NCBI RefSeq assembly: GCF_030418125.1
Contig: NZ_JAUHTR010000009.1
Coordinates: forward strand, 1 to 64,000
Length of the DNA stretch: 64,000 bases
Reading direction: 5' to 3'
Source: Fictibacillus fluitans
Lineage (GTDB): Bacteria; Bacillota; Bacilli; Bacillales; Fictibacillaceae
The notes below the pieces were generated by a model. That model made no database searches and was not told the DNA's origin. It saw only the letters and a program-made list of their open reading frames with translations. Position numbers and translations under genes: made by a program. Shown here one piece after another: positions 16,763-26,557 of the stretch (the first letter of the stretch is position 1; each line of letters begins with the position of its first letter).

Positions 16763-17749
16763 ATGAACCTGATGGTTACAGGTGGCGCCGGATTTATCGG
16801 AAGCAATTTTGTACGTCATATCCTGACCAAGTATCCTCACTTTAAAGTCATTAATTTGGATTTGCTGACCTATGCGGGAAATATTCATAACCTGGATGAC
16901 TTGCAGGATAACCCGCAGCATGTTTTTGTTGAAGGGAATATTACAGACCGTCCATTACTGGAAAATCTTATTGTGCAGCACAGCATTAATGCCATTGTGA
17001 ACTTTGCGGCAGAGTCGCACGTTGACCGAAGTATTTTGAACCCTGGGATATTTATAGAAACGAACGTTCAGGGCACACTGGCGTTACTGGATAACGCACG
17101 AAAATGCAAGATTGATAAATTTGTTCAAGTCTCTACAGATGAGGTGTACGGATCCCTGGGTGACACCGGATACTTTACAGAAGAAAGTCCTATTGCTCCC
17201 AACAGCCCTTATTCAGCAAGCAAAGCTTCCGCTGATTTGCTTGTTCGTGCTTATCACGAGACCTATGGAATGAATGTGAATATTACCCGCTGTTCCAACA
17301 ATTATGGTCCTTATCACTTTCCGGAAAAGCTGATTCCGTTAATGATCACAAACGGTGTGGATGGAGAAGATTTACCCATTTACGGAGACGGGAAAAATAT
17401 CAGGGACTGGCTACACGTTATCGATCACTGTTCTGCAATCGATTTGGTTCTTCATCAAGGAAAGTCTGGTGAGGTTTACAATGTGGGCGGACATAATGAA
17501 CGGACAAATAATGAAATCGTTCAACTGATCGTGGACGTTCTGCAACTGCCTCAAGAAAGAATCAAGTATGTGCCGGACCGATTGGGACATGACAGGAGAT
17601 ATGCGATTGATCCTGCCAAAATTGAGAGGGAATTGGGCTGGAAACCTCTCTACACATTTGATACAGGGATCACCGAAACCATTGAATGGTATTTAAAAAA
17701 TGAAAAGTGGTGGCGGCCCTTAAAAGAGCGCGCCAAGTTGGGAAGCTAG
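16763..17749 (+). CDS. rmlB: dTDP-glucose 4,6-dehydratase
   Basis: A 328-residue short-chain dehydrogenase-type enzyme using NAD+. The Rossmann motif TGGAGFIGSNFVRH is at about residues 5-18; FAAESHVDRSI, STDEVYGSLG (catalytic Thr-Asp-Glu) and YSASKASADLLVRAYHETYG (catalytic Tyr-Lys) are canonical. It converts dTDP-glucose to dTDP-4-keto-6-deoxyglucose. It starts 6 bp after rmlC, with TTGGAAGGAA upstream, and is in the same operon. Pathway order in the genome is A-C-B-D. Confidence 0.95.
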   Translation: MNLMVTGGAGFIGSNFVRHILTKYPHFKVINLDLLTYAGNIHNLDDLQDNPQHVFVEGNITDRPLLENLIVQHSINAIVNFAAESHVDRSILNPGIFIETNVQGTLALLDNARKCKIDKFVQVSTDEVYGSLGDTGYFTEESPIAPNSPYSASKASADLLVRAYHETYGMNVNITRCSNNYGPYHFPEKLIPLMITNGVDGEDLPIYGDGKNIRDWLHVIDHCSAIDLVLHQGKSGEVYNVGGHNERTNNEIVQLIVDVLQLPQERIKYVPDRLGHDRRYAIDPAKIERELGWKPLYTFDTGITETIEWYLKNEKWWRPLKERAKLGS

Positions 17750-17750
17750 G

Positions 17751-18596
17751 ATGAAAATTGTGGTTACTGGTGCCAACGGCCAGGTTGGCTGTGAACTGGT
17801 TTCTTTGCTGCAACAAGAAGGGAAGCATGAGATGTTTCCTTTTAAAAGAAGTGAACTTGATGTTACTGATGGAGAAGCTGTAGCTGAAAAGATTTTCAGA
17901 ATTAGCCCAGACTGGATCTTGCATTGTGCTGCTTATACCAATGTGGAGGAAGCCGAAGATACCGGTAAATTGCTGAACTGGAAGGTAAATAAAGAGGGCG
18001 CTGCCAATATTGCCAGGGCAGCGGCAGCGATTGGAGCACAGCTTATTTTTATCAGCACGGATTATGTCTTTGACGGGGAGTACAGAGGAGAATACAAACC
18101 ATCAGATCCGGCAAATCCTCTCAATGAATATGGTGCTGCCAAGCTCGCAGGGGAAAAGGCTGTATTAAAGGAGTTGCCTTCTGCCCACATCATCCGCACC
18201 TCCTGGGTATTCGGCAAGCATGGCAAAAACTTTGTGTATACGATGCTGAAACTGGCGAAAAAGATGGACACATTGAAGGTGGTTGATGACCAGCTGGGGC
18301 GCCCGACTTATGCGGTGGATCTGGCTGCATTTATGCTTTATATTATGGACCAAAACATAGCAGGCGGCATCTATCACTTTGCGAATAAGGGCCAGGCTAC
18401 CTGGTATGACTTTGCACAAGCCATATTGAAGGATGAACAGGTAAGGATTATTCCCGTTGATTCCAGCCAATTTGTCCAGAAAGCAGCAAGGCCGAAATGT
18501 TCCCTGCTGTCACTGGATAAGGTTAAAGTTACAGGATTTGCCATTCCTTCCTGGCAAGACGCACTGCAGCGGTTTTTGGACACTATGGAACAATAA
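17751..18596 (+). CDS. rmlD: dTDP-4-dehydrorhamnose reductase
   Basis: A 281-residue NADPH-dependent reductase completing dTDP-L-rhamnose. GANGQVGCEL (residues 7-16) is the nucleotide-binding loop; CAAYTNVEEAED, STDYVFDG, YGAAKLAGE (Tyr-Lys) and RTSWVFGKHGKNF are RmlD signatures. It starts 1 bp after the rmlB stop. The rhamnose acceptor (wall polymer, spore coat or exopolysaccharide) is not identified by any gene directly adjacent; no rhamnosyltransferase lies in the operon. The downstream region holds the compound repeat at 18601-18865. Confidence 0.95.
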   Translation: MKIVVTGANGQVGCELVSLLQQEGKHEMFPFKRSELDVTDGEAVAEKIFRISPDWILHCAAYTNVEEAEDTGKLLNWKVNKEGAANIARAAAAIGAQLIFISTDYVFDGEYRGEYKPSDPANPLNEYGAAKLAGEKAVLKELPSAHIIRTSWVFGKHGKNFVYTMLKLAKKMDTLKVVDDQLGRPTYAVDLAAFMLYIMDQNIAGGIYHFANKGQATWYDFAQAILKDEQVRIIPVDSSQFVQKAARPKCSLLSLDKVKVTGFAIPSWQDALQRFLDTMEQ

Positions 18597-18600
18597 AAAA

Positions 18601-18865
18601 AGGGGTTTCCAAATAGGTATCTTTGAAAGCTCTTGAAAGCGTTACTTTCCGTTCCAGGTCGCTCGCTTCCCCTGCAGGACAAGGAATGCTTCGGCAGCGA
18701 TGCATCGCACGAAGAAAATGTGTTCTTCATTTTCGAGGAGTCTCGCACCCTCCACTCCAAGTAACCTTACAATGAAGATGATTACCCAATTCTTTGCTGC
18801 AAATGAAAAAGGAGCTGCCAGTAGTCATTTTACTGACTTCCTGGACAGCTCTTTTATGCATATTG
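18601..18865 (-). repeat. Compound intergenic repeat, copy 1 (hairpin plus GTTACTT...AAGTAAC element)
   Basis: Read on the minus strand it starts with an imperfect terminator hairpin (18813-18850), then the element 18765-18641 with ends GTTACTTGGAGTGGAGGGTG and GGAACGGAAAGTAAC, then a tail. The same order and much of the same sequence recur on the plus strand at 48638-48905. The outer 30-40 bp of the element are conserved between copies, while the central 60 bp differ. Such GTTACTTGGAGTG elements are known to me as dispersed Bacillus-type intergenic repeats; no ORF is present. Confidence 0.8.
18813..18858. terminator. Terminator hairpin inside the compound repeat
   Basis: AGCTGCCAG pairs with CTGGACAGCT, and AGTCA with TGACT inside, flanked by AAAAAGG and CTTTT. 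It lies 16 bp past the stop codon of the minus-strand nucleotidase and can also stop transcripts from rmlD. Confidence 0.75.
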
Positions 18866-18866
18866 C

Positions 18867-21800
18867 TTATTGTTTTGCCACATCAACGATGCGGTCTTCA
18901 TCTTTTGGATCTACTGTTTTCAGTTTCGCGACATAGTCCCGAAGATTTTCCCAGTCGGCAAAGCCAAGATCAGTTACACGGCCAGCCTCGTAGGCCTTTT
19001 TGAACACTGGATAGTTGTCGCCGCCTTTTGCTGTAAAAGCATTGGTTGCTACAACATATTCCTTCGCTGGATCAAGTGCTGTATATTGACCAGGTGTTTC
19101 TTCTACTTCAGCAGAAACGATACGCGCTCCGGCCGGTTTTGAGCTGTCGAACTTAATTTTCATACCAGACATGTGCAGGAATGCACCGCTTTCGTTTGGT
19201 ACCTGGTCCACACTGTGCTCAAGCGCCTGCAGGATTTCTGCTCCGGTCAGATTCATCGTAGCCAGTGTGTTGCCAAAAGGAAGAGTGGTCAGCACTTCGC
19301 CAAGTGTAATGTCACCTGCATTGATTTCTGAACGGATTCCGCCTCCGTTTTGAAGGGCAATCACTGTTTTTGAATTAAATTGCTTGGCTTTATCAAGCAT
19401 TCCGTCTGTAATAAGGTTCCCAAGCGGTGTTTCGTTGCTTCGTACGCTTGGTCCGCCATTGGAAGAACGGGGGTTTTCCAATGCGTTGACCGCTGTTGCA
19501 CCTGTAGATGTGTTCTTTAGTTCTTCGATTTTTGAAGAATAGGTTTTAAGAAGATTTGCTGCCTCAGGATCTTCCTGCTGATCAGCCACTTTAATCAGTT
19601 TGCCGTCTTCCTTCACTACTTTTCCGTTTTTATCGAAATCAACGTCAAGTGTTCCGAGGAAATCGCTGTATTGGTAGGCTTGAACGATAACGGTTGGATC
19701 TTTGTCTTTTCCGTTTTCATCAGAAGATATAACAACAGGCTGATCAAGCTGGGTATGGCTGTGTCCGCCAACAATGACATCAATTCCGTCTACCTGTTTG
19801 GCAAGCTCAAGGTCATTATCATACGCGGGATTATCATCATACCCGATGTGGGTTACAGCGACGATCTTGTTGATGCCGCGGTCTTCAAATCCTTTTACCG
19901 CTTTTTCGGCTTCTTCTTTATAGTTTTTAAATACTACAGCTTCCGGGCTTGAGATATCCTTTGTTTCTTCGGTTGTTAATCCGAAAATCCCCACTTTTTC
20001 TCCATCTACTTCTTTTACAATGCCAGTGTAGATGTTTCCGTTTTTCGGAGAAGAGGTAATTTCATTGGACTGAAGACCGTCAAACAGGCTGTCTTTCGAA
20101 AAGTCCACGTTCGCACTGACGAAAGGGAAGCCGGCTTTTTTTATAAAATCGGATAGAGCTTTGTGGCCATCCGGGCTTGCGCCAAGATCAAATTCATGGT
20201 TGCCGAATGTCATCACATCATATTTTGCAAGATTCATAAAATCAAGGTCTGCTTGTCCTTTAAATTCGTTAAAGTAAAGCGTTCCGGAAAATACATCTCC
20301 CGCATCAATCAGCAAAGAGCTTGGCTTTTGTGCACGCACATTTTTGATGGCGGTAATGCGTTTGGCCACGTTATCAAGATGAGCGTGTGTATCGTTTGTA
20401 TGCATGATGGATAAGGTAAAGTCTTCTGACTCACTGCCTTTCAGGTCATACTTGTAAATGCCGAAGCCTTTGTCATCCGTTTTTCCAGTATAGGAAATTT
20501 TGCTTTCAGGCGTTAAGTACTTTGCACCGTTTGGTGAAGAGGTAAACGTAACGTTGGCATCTCCCTGGATAGGTGCAATGGACCAGTTGTTATCGGCTGT
20601 AGGCGTAATTTCTTTCTGTTCTGTGATGTAGTCCATCAGGATCTGGCGGTTTTCATCTGCGGAATCCACGACATATTCTGCGCCCTTGATGCCTGGGAAG
20701 TTCCCGCCGCCGGAAGCACGATAATTGTTAGTGACAACAATAAATTCCTGATCCGGGTCAATCGGCTGTCCATTGTATTCAAGATTCTTGATCCGGCTGG
20801 AATCAGTTGCTTTTGCGCCTTTAACATCATAGCGGGCCGGCTTTGTTACATCAATTTGATACGTTACCCCATCAATGACATCAAAGTTGTAAACAGGGAA
20901 ATTGTCATTTAACAGCGCTTGTTCTCCTGATTTGCCAGGATCAATGGTATTGAACTTGCCGGCTGACATTTCAAGCCACTCTTTCACATCAGATCCTTTG
21001 ATTTTAATGGCTTTCAGCGTGTTATCGTATAAATACAAATCAGCAGCACTGCGGATGGTCAGGTCGCCTTTTTTAATTTCCGTGTATTCGTCGACGCCAT
21101 TTCGTCCTGCTTTAAATGGAGCGCCAACCGACAGAACCGGTAAATCCTTGTATTGCGGTTTGTTGGTTTTGATGTAGTTTTCAACATACCATTTTTGGGC
21201 ATTAGTAACGACCTGGACCGATGGGTCATCTTTCACCAGCGCAAAATAGCTGTAAATATCGTCTGTCGTTTTGCCGATTGGTGTGTTGACATACTTCACA
21301 GTGGCATCAACGTCTTTTTTAACCGCATCCACGATTTTAGCGTCTTCAGGTGCTTTATAGCCTGTCGCTTTATCGTAGATGGCTTTTGTGGAGGATTGCG
21401 TATTGTAAATCTTCCATTTGTCCTTTACTTTTTGAAGGTTGAGGTCAATGATTCCGAGGTTGCTTCCGCCGTAACCGGCTTGAACCGCAGGAACACCATT
21501 GATCGTTCCTTTTGCGTTGTCGACACCAGGAAGAACGTTTCCTTGTGCGTCCTTAAACAATGGATCAAGTGACTTTTCGTCCGCTGCCGGGAACACTTTA
21601 TGGGTGTGTGAAAAGGTGATGGCATCGATTTCTTTCACTTTGCTCAGTGAGTAGATAACATCCTCCTGGTTTTTGGTATCGCCATTGAACCCGGAGTGCG
21701 TCATAGCAATGATGATATCCGCGCCCTCTCTTTTCATTTGCGGCACAAAGCGTTTTGCAGTTTCAATGATTCCCCGCGTCATCACTTTTCCTTCAAGGTT

Positions 21801-22751
21801 GTTTTTATCCCAATCCATGATTTGCGGTGTCACGAGACCGAGATAGCCGATTTTGAGCGTGGTTTTCTTGCCATTCTGATCAACCACTTTTTTCTTTACA
21901 ATTTTGTAAGGTGTAAACTTGTTTTTATTGTTGTATGGATTATCGTCCTTATCGAGCTTAAAGACGTTGGCGTTAACATAAGGGAAGTTTGCACCTTTAA
22001 TGGCATTCTGCAGGTAGTCCAATCCATAGTTGAATTCATGGTTGCCAAATGTGGCCATGTCATAGCCCATCTGGTTCATAGCCTTATAGACCGGGTGGAT
22101 TTCTCCTTTTTTCAAAGGATCGATTTTGGCTTTATATGTTCCAAGCGGTGTTCCCTGAATCAAGTCCCCATTGTCTACGAGAACACTGTTTTTAACTTCT
22201 TTGCGTGCTTGTTTTACAAGTGTGGCTGTCTTGGATAAACCAAGGACATCGGAAGGTGCGGCCTTATAATAATCATAGGCTACAAGATTTGTATGAATAT
22301 CGGTAGTTTCCATGATCCGAAGATTGGTAGGCGATGTGGAAACCGGTGTTGCGAGGTTCTTGCCAAAATTGCTGGTATCGCCGTTGTAATTCTTTACGAC
22401 AAACACCTGGACCCAGTAGGATGGGTTTTTGGAATTGAAGTGTGCTGAAAACTCGGAGCTCTTCTTGATGTCGGTTTCAACAGCTGCTTGTGATACAGGC
22501 TTTTTGCCTTTCATCAGCTGGAAAACAACTGCTTCTTTGCCAGGGTTTCCGTTTTTTGGAGTAACGGTGACAGAAGCATTTGTACCGTTGGAGAAATCCA
22601 CATATGGAGCGGATAATTTAAATGGTTCTTTTGTAGCAGTTTTTTTGGCTGGTTTTGCTTCGGCAAACGTCGGGTTTGCCAATTGCGAGGAAACAAGCCC
22701 GATGGCGAGTGATGAGGCCAGTAATTTCTTGAAAGTTCCAGTAAATGACAT
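18867..22751 (-). CDS. Secreted two-domain nucleotidase/cyclic phosphodiesterase (YfkN-like)
   Basis: The 1294-residue product has a signal peptide (residues 1-30, cleavage after TFA) and two copies of the metallophosphatase plus 5'-nucleotidase C-terminal module: first at about 145-730 (TTDIHTN, DNGDLIQG, FGNHEFNYG), second at about 790-1290 (MHTNDTHAHL, DAGDVFSGT, FGNHEFDLG, VGGHSHTQL). This is the layout of B. subtilis YfkN, which has 2',3'-cyclic phosphodiesterase, 3'- and 5'-nucleotidase activity. Unlike wall-anchored relatives it ends at VAKQ with no LPXTG-type sorting signal, so it is probably released or held non-covalently. Role: extracellular nucleotide and phosphate scavenging. Confidence 0.9.
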   Translation of the reverse strand: MSFTGTFKKLLASSLAIGLVSSQLANPTFAEAKPAKKTATKEPFKLSAPYVDFSNGTNASVTVTPKNGNPGKEAVVFQLMKGKKPVSQAAVETDIKKSSEFSAHFNSKNPSYWVQVFVVKNYNGDTSNFGKNLATPVSTSPTNLRIMETTDIHTNLVAYDYYKAAPSDVLGLSKTATLVKQARKEVKNSVLVDNGDLIQGTPLGTYKAKIDPLKKGEIHPVYKAMNQMGYDMATFGNHEFNYGLDYLQNAIKGANFPYVNANVFKLDKDDNPYNNKNKFTPYKIVKKKVVDQNGKKTTLKIGYLGLVTPQIMDWDKNNLEGKVMTRGIIETAKRFVPQMKREGADIIIAMTHSGFNGDTKNQEDVIYSLSKVKEIDAITFSHTHKVFPAADEKSLDPLFKDAQGNVLPGVDNAKGTINGVPAVQAGYGGSNLGIIDLNLQKVKDKWKIYNTQSSTKAIYDKATGYKAPEDAKIVDAVKKDVDATVKYVNTPIGKTTDDIYSYFALVKDDPSVQVVTNAQKWYVENYIKTNKPQYKDLPVLSVGAPFKAGRNGVDEYTEIKKGDLTIRSAADLYLYDNTLKAIKIKGSDVKEWLEMSAGKFNTIDPGKSGEQALLNDNFPVYNFDVIDGVTYQIDVTKPARYDVKGAKATDSSRIKNLEYNGQPIDPDQEFIVVTNNYRASGGGNFPGIKGAEYVVDSADENRQILMDYITEQKEITPTADNNWSIAPIQGDANVTFTSSPNGAKYLTPESKISYTGKTDDKGFGIYKYDLKGSESEDFTLSIMHTNDTHAHLDNVAKRITAIKNVRAQKPSSLLIDAGDVFSGTLYFNEFKGQADLDFMNLAKYDVMTFGNHEFDLGASPDGHKALSDFIKKAGFPFVSANVDFSKDSLFDGLQSNEITSSPKNGNIYTGIVKEVDGEKVGIFGLTTEETKDISSPEAVVFKNYKEEAEKAVKGFEDRGINKIVAVTHIGYDDNPAYDNDLELAKQVDGIDVIVGGHSHTQLDQPVVISSDENGKDKDPTVIVQAYQYSDFLGTLDVDFDKNGKVVKEDGKLIKVADQQEDPEAANLLKTYSSKIEELKNTSTGATAVNALENPRSSNGGPSVRSNETPLGNLITDGMLDKAKQFNSKTVIALQNGGGIRSEINAGDITLGEVLTTLPFGNTLATMNLTGAEILQALEHSVDQVPNESGAFLHMSGMKIKFDSSKPAGARIVSAEVEETPGQYTALDPAKEYVVATNAFTAKGGDNYPVFKKAYEAGRVTDLGFADWENLRDYVAKLKTVDPKDEDRIVDVAKQ

Positions 22752-22902
22752 AGATTCACAGCCTTTCCGTATTTTGCACTGCCCAAATAATATATCACGA
22801 AAGTCCCGGAAATTTGTAGAGTTTTTTCAATTATTTCGAAGAATGGGAATAGGACAAAAGTTTGTCTGTAAATCAAAATCTGGGGACGTGTATCTATTTC
22901 GA

Positions 22903-22936
22903 CATAAGGAAACCGTGCTGAAATGTTCAGCACGGC
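22903..22936 (-). terminator. Hairpin downstream of the hydroxyacid dehydrogenase
   Basis: CCGTGCTGAA and TTCAGCACGG form a perfect 10-bp stem around ATG (22913-22935). On the minus strand it is followed by TTTCCTT, a weak T run, so it probably ends the gene at 22972. Confidence 0.65.
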
Positions 22937-22971
22937 GGGAAGTCAAAGAAGAAGGAAGATGCCTTTCTCTT

Positions 22972-23937
22972 TTAGTAGCCTTTATTGTAATCGACGGCAT
23001 TAATGGAGGGATATTTTCCATCCAGGTAGTCTTTGAGATTAGGAATTAAAATATCTTCAATGACCCGCTGGTCGTAATACTCGGTAGATCCTGCGGTGTG
23101 GGGAGTGGTAATGACATTTTCCATCTCCCAAAGCGGGCTGCTGGTTTCAAGCGGTTCTTTTTCAAATACATCAAGGCCCGCTCCGGCAATTTCTCCAGTA
23201 TTCAGCGCCTCAATCAAATCATCTTCCACCACAATGTCACCGCGTCCAATATTAATAAGAAATGCGGTGTTTTTCATGAGATGGAATTCTTTTTTGCCCA
23301 GCATGCGATTCGTTTCCTTGGTTAATGGCAGGGTCACAACCACATAATCGCATTCAGGAAGCAGATTGTGAAGCTGTTTGGAGGTGTACATTTCGTCAAT
23401 ATATTCTTCGGGCTTACCCGAATGTCGCATTCCCAGCACTTTCATTCCAAAGGCCTTGGCAATCTTGGCTGTTTCACGTCCGATAGCGCCTGTACCGAGG
23501 ATGCCAAGGGTTTTGCCATGGATTTCAAGCTTGAGGTTAGAGTGATCCCATGTTTTGGATTGCTGGCTGCGCACGTATGTATGTATTTTTCTTGTAAGTC
23601 CGAGCATGAGCGCAAAAATGGTCTCTGAAATAGGAAAAGCATGGACACCGTTGGCGCTGGTCAGCTGAATATTTCGGGAGGAAAGACGGTCGAGCGGAAG
23701 ATTGTTAACCCCTGCACTCCAGGTTTGAACCCATTTCAATGATGGGTTTTCATGCTCGAGAGTATACTCTTCCATACCTGTTTTCCAGCCGGCAATGATC
23801 TCTGCTTCAGGAGCTTCTTTTTGCCAAATCTCCTTGTCCTTTCCGGTTACAATGTTCCAATCGGGAATGATCTTCTGTACCTTTTCCACATAAGAAGCGT
23901 CAATATTTTGAGCAATGAGCAATTTACGTGCCGTCAT
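22972..23937 (-). CDS. D-2-hydroxyacid dehydrogenase (NAD-dependent)
   Basis: A 321-residue cytoplasmic oxidoreductase of the D-isomer-specific 2-hydroxyacid dehydrogenase family. The nucleotide-binding fold is at about residues 105-285 (TLGILGTGAIGRETAKIAKA), with the catalytic Arg in INIGRGDIV, Glu in GAGLDVFEKEPL and His in TTPHTAGS. The substrate (for example a 2-keto acid related to phosphoglycerate, pyruvate or glyoxylate) cannot be deduced. It is monocistronic: its upstream neighbour at 24058 is divergent and a terminator-like hairpin follows. Confidence 0.87.
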   Translation of the reverse strand: MTARKLLIAQNIDASYVEKVQKIIPDWNIVTGKDKEIWQKEAPEAEIIAGWKTGMEEYTLEHENPSLKWVQTWSAGVNNLPLDRLSSRNIQLTSANGVHAFPISETIFALMLGLTRKIHTYVRSQQSKTWDHSNLKLEIHGKTLGILGTGAIGRETAKIAKAFGMKVLGMRHSGKPEEYIDEMYTSKQLHNLLPECDYVVVTLPLTKETNRMLGKKEFHLMKNTAFLINIGRGDIVVEDDLIEALNTGEIAGAGLDVFEKEPLETSSPLWEMENVITTPHTAGSTEYYDQRVIEDILIPNLKDYLDGKYPSINAVDYNKGY

Positions 23938-24057
23938 CTGATCCCATCCTGTCTGTGTGGTTTTTTTTCAGTTTACCAGAAGCTGAGAAATATTTGTGAA
24001 ACCATGCTCCAGGTCTTTCGTGTTCTGTTACGATAAGAAAAAAAAGGAGGAAATCAT

Positions 24058-25041
24058 TTGAAAGCAATTATTGTTAATAACTTTGGAGGTTCAAAAAATT
24101 TGGTATGGTCGGATACAGCTGTGCCAGAGATAGGTTCTGATCAGGTGCTAATCAAAGTAAAGACCACCTCTGTCAATTATGCCGATATTAAAGCAAGGGT
24201 GGGGACAAAAGGAAAGGGGACACTTCCATTTATTCCTGGACTGGAGGCAGCAGGGGTTGTGGAGAAGGTTGGTCCTGATGTGCAGCATCTTCATGAAGGC
24301 CAGCGTGTGCTTGCTTTTCCTCATGATGGTTCATATGCGGAATATATAGCGGCCGATGCTCAATTAACGTTTCCCATTCCGGACAGCATGACATTTGAAA
24401 CAGCAGGCTCCTGCGGAATCGTTTCCTTTCTTTCGTATTATCTTCTTGCAGATATTGCGAAAATGGTAAAAGGAGAAACGGTTCTCATCCATTCCGCAGC
24501 CGGAGGTGTGGGTACTACAGCTGTGCAGACAGCCCTTGCCCTTGGGGCAGGCATGGTGATTGGAACCGTAGGAAACAAGCAGAAAATGCAAATCGCAAAT
24601 GACGCGGGTGCCCATTATGTACTTAATTATGAAACAGAAGATATATCCCGGCAGGTAAACGAGCTGACAAATGGAAAAGGGGCAGATATTGTCCTTGATT
24701 CAGTAGGAGGAAAATTGACGGACCAAAGCTTTGACTGCCTGGCCAAGTACGGCCGGCTCGTGGTATTTGGGAATTCGAGCGGGGAGTACGGCACCATCCC
24801 AGCCGGCAAGCTGCATTCGAGCTGCAGGTCAGTTTTGGGCTTTAGTCTGGGTACAACAAGAAAAGAGAGGCCTGAAGTACTGCAGAAAATTGCACCCCAT
24901 GTGTTTGAACTAATGGAGGAGGGCCGCCTGAGGATCAATATTGGAAGGAAATTTCGTCTTGAGGAGGCAGCGGCAGCCCATGGCTGGGTAGAAAGCCGGT
25001 TAAGTACAGGAAAAATCGTGTTAATGGTAAATGAAGAGTAA
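24058..25041 (+). CDS. Zinc-independent quinone oxidoreductase-like MDR protein
   Basis: A 327-residue medium-chain dehydrogenase/reductase. The GroES-like fold covers residues 1-125 (IPGLEAAGVVEKVGPDV) and the Rossmann domain 130-260 (VLIHSAAGGVGTTAVQTALA, GADIVLDSVGG). The usual zinc-ligand cysteines are absent, matching NADPH:quinone reductases and related enoyl reductases. The TTG start at 24058 has AAAGGAGG (24043-24050) 7 bp upstream. It is divergent from the hydroxyacid dehydrogenase. Actual substrate unknown. Confidence 0.87.
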   Translation: MKAIIVNNFGGSKNLVWSDTAVPEIGSDQVLIKVKTTSVNYADIKARVGTKGKGTLPFIPGLEAAGVVEKVGPDVQHLHEGQRVLAFPHDGSYAEYIAADAQLTFPIPDSMTFETAGSCGIVSFLSYYLLADIAKMVKGETVLIHSAAGGVGTTAVQTALALGAGMVIGTVGNKQKMQIANDAGAHYVLNYETEDISRQVNELTNGKGADIVLDSVGGKLTDQSFDCLAKYGRLVVFGNSSGEYGTIPAGKLHSSCRSVLGFSLGTTRKERPEVLQKIAPHVFELMEEGRLRINIGRKFRLEEAAAAHGWVESRLSTGKIVLMVNEE

Positions 25042-25203
25042 AATTAACCCTTTCTGTAAGGTGCTCTGTTTATTAGATTCGCTAATTTTTTACATATTTT
25101 ACGATAAACAGACAGGATTTTCAGGTTCGTAGACTGAATAATTAACGAATGCATCTATTAAAAGTGTTAAGAGCCTGGTCAGGCAGAAAGGTCGTGCAAA
25201 ACA

Positions 25204-25218
25204 ATGAAAGCGCTCTCG
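25204..25218. promoter_or_regulatory. Candidate catabolite-responsive element over the atoE-like start
   Basis: ATGAAAGCGCTCTCG matches 14 of 15 positions of the CcpA site WTGNAANCGNWNNCW. It overlaps the start codon of the short-chain fatty acid transporter, a position from which CcpA would block transcription. A coding sequence that happens to fit is the alternative. Confidence 0.4.
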
Positions 25219-26535
25219 AACTTTTTTACAACTCTTGTTCAACGGTTTTTACCGGATCCTTTTGTGTTTGCGTTGATTCTTACCATCATTCTTTTTCTTT
25301 CAGGGGTGATTTTTACCCATCACAGTCCTCTCGACATGGTAGAGTTCTGGGGATCGGGATTTTGGAACCTGCTCGCCTTTGCCATGCAGATGAGCCTTGT
25401 CCTTGTAACCGGACATGCACTGGCAAGTTCTCCGCTCATCAGGAAGTGGATGGTCAAACTTGCCGGAGTGGCCAAAACACCCGTACAGGGTGTGATTCTT
25501 GTTGTCGTAGGTTCAGGAATTGCCTGCTTCATCAACTGGGGATTTGGTTTAATTGTAGGGGCACTGTTTGCAAAGGAAGTCGCCAAGCGTATTCCGGGCT
25601 CCGACTACCGGTTTCTGATCGCCTGCGCCTATATCGGATTTTTGACCTGGCATGGAGGATTATCAGGCTCAGTTCCTCTTGTGGCGGCTACACCGGGAAA
25701 TCCAATGGAGAAAACGGCAGGACTGATTCCGCTCACCGATACGATTTTTACAAGCTATAATTTGTTTATCACGCTGGCGCTGCTCATTGTTCTGCCGATC
25801 ATGGCAAAGATGATGATGCCAACGGGAAAAGATGTGCTTGGAATTGATCCGAAATTATTAGCGGAAGACGAGGTTTCTGCATCCACGGCAATGGCTCCTG
25901 TAGAAACAAAAAAGACATTCGCCGTTTCCATGGAAAACAGCCGGCTGCTCAGCCTGGTCATTTCCGTTCTTGGGTATTCGTATATTGTTTATTACATAGT
26001 TCAAAATGGATTTAAAATTGATATTAACACGGTTAATTTACTGTTTTTCACAACGGGCCTGCTACTGCATGGAACACCGCTTTCTTACATGAATGCAGTT
26101 ACCAATGCTGCCAAAGGTACCGCAGGCATATTGATTCAATTTCCGTTTTATGCTGGAATTCAGGGGATGATGGAGCTTTCGGGATTGGGCGGCATGATAA
26201 CCAATGCGTTTATCTCCATCTCAAACCCTTCAACCTTTCCGTTCTTTGCCTTCTTGAGCTCAGGATTTGTAAACTTTTTTGTACCTTCAGGCGGCGGGCA
26301 TTGGGTGGTTCAGGGTCCTTTCATCATGCCTGCGGCAAAGGAGCTTGGCGTTGACTCGGGCGTTGCCGCAATGGCGATTGCCTATGGTGAAGCCTGGATG
26401 AATATGGCTCAGCCGTTTTGGGCGCTGCCCGCACTGGCAATTGCGGGCCTCGGGGCGAGGGACATTATGGGCTATTGTGTTACGACGCTCCTGGTTTCCG
26501 GTGTTATCTTTGCGGTAGGTTTGTCGTTCTTTTAA
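25204..26535 (+). CDS. Short-chain fatty acid transporter (AtoE family)
   Basis: A 443-residue membrane protein with about 11-12 TM segments, matching the AtoE/SCFA permease family: RFLPDPFVFALILTIILFL at the N-terminus, FINWGFGLIVGALFAKE, YIGFLTWHGGLSGS, and the C-terminal FVNFFVPSGGGHWVVQGPF. It probably imports short-chain fatty acids such as acetoacetate or butyrate. The start at 25204 has AGAAAGG further upstream. The next gene begins 22 bp after the stop, suggesting an operon. A cre-like site overlaps the start. Confidence 0.88.
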   Translation: MKALSNFFTTLVQRFLPDPFVFALILTIILFLSGVIFTHHSPLDMVEFWGSGFWNLLAFAMQMSLVLVTGHALASSPLIRKWMVKLAGVAKTPVQGVILVVVGSGIACFINWGFGLIVGALFAKEVAKRIPGSDYRFLIACAYIGFLTWHGGLSGSVPLVAATPGNPMEKTAGLIPLTDTIFTSYNLFITLALLIVLPIMAKMMMPTGKDVLGIDPKLLAEDEVSASTAMAPVETKKTFAVSMENSRLLSLVISVLGYSYIVYYIVQNGFKIDINTVNLLFFTTGLLLHGTPLSYMNAVTNAAKGTAGILIQFPFYAGIQGMMELSGLGGMITNAFISISNPSTFPFFAFLSSGFVNFFVPSGGGHWVVQGPFIMPAAKELGVDSGVAAMAIAYGEAWMNMAQPFWALPALAIAGLGARDIMGYCVTTLLVSGVIFAVGLSFF

Positions 26536-26557
26536 TTGCAAAAAGGAGGGACTGCTG

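Noticed and set aside
18634-18648. cre-like TTGAAAGCGTTACTT in the compound repeat
   Set aside because: The second copy of the repeat has lost the central CG, so the match is probably incidental.
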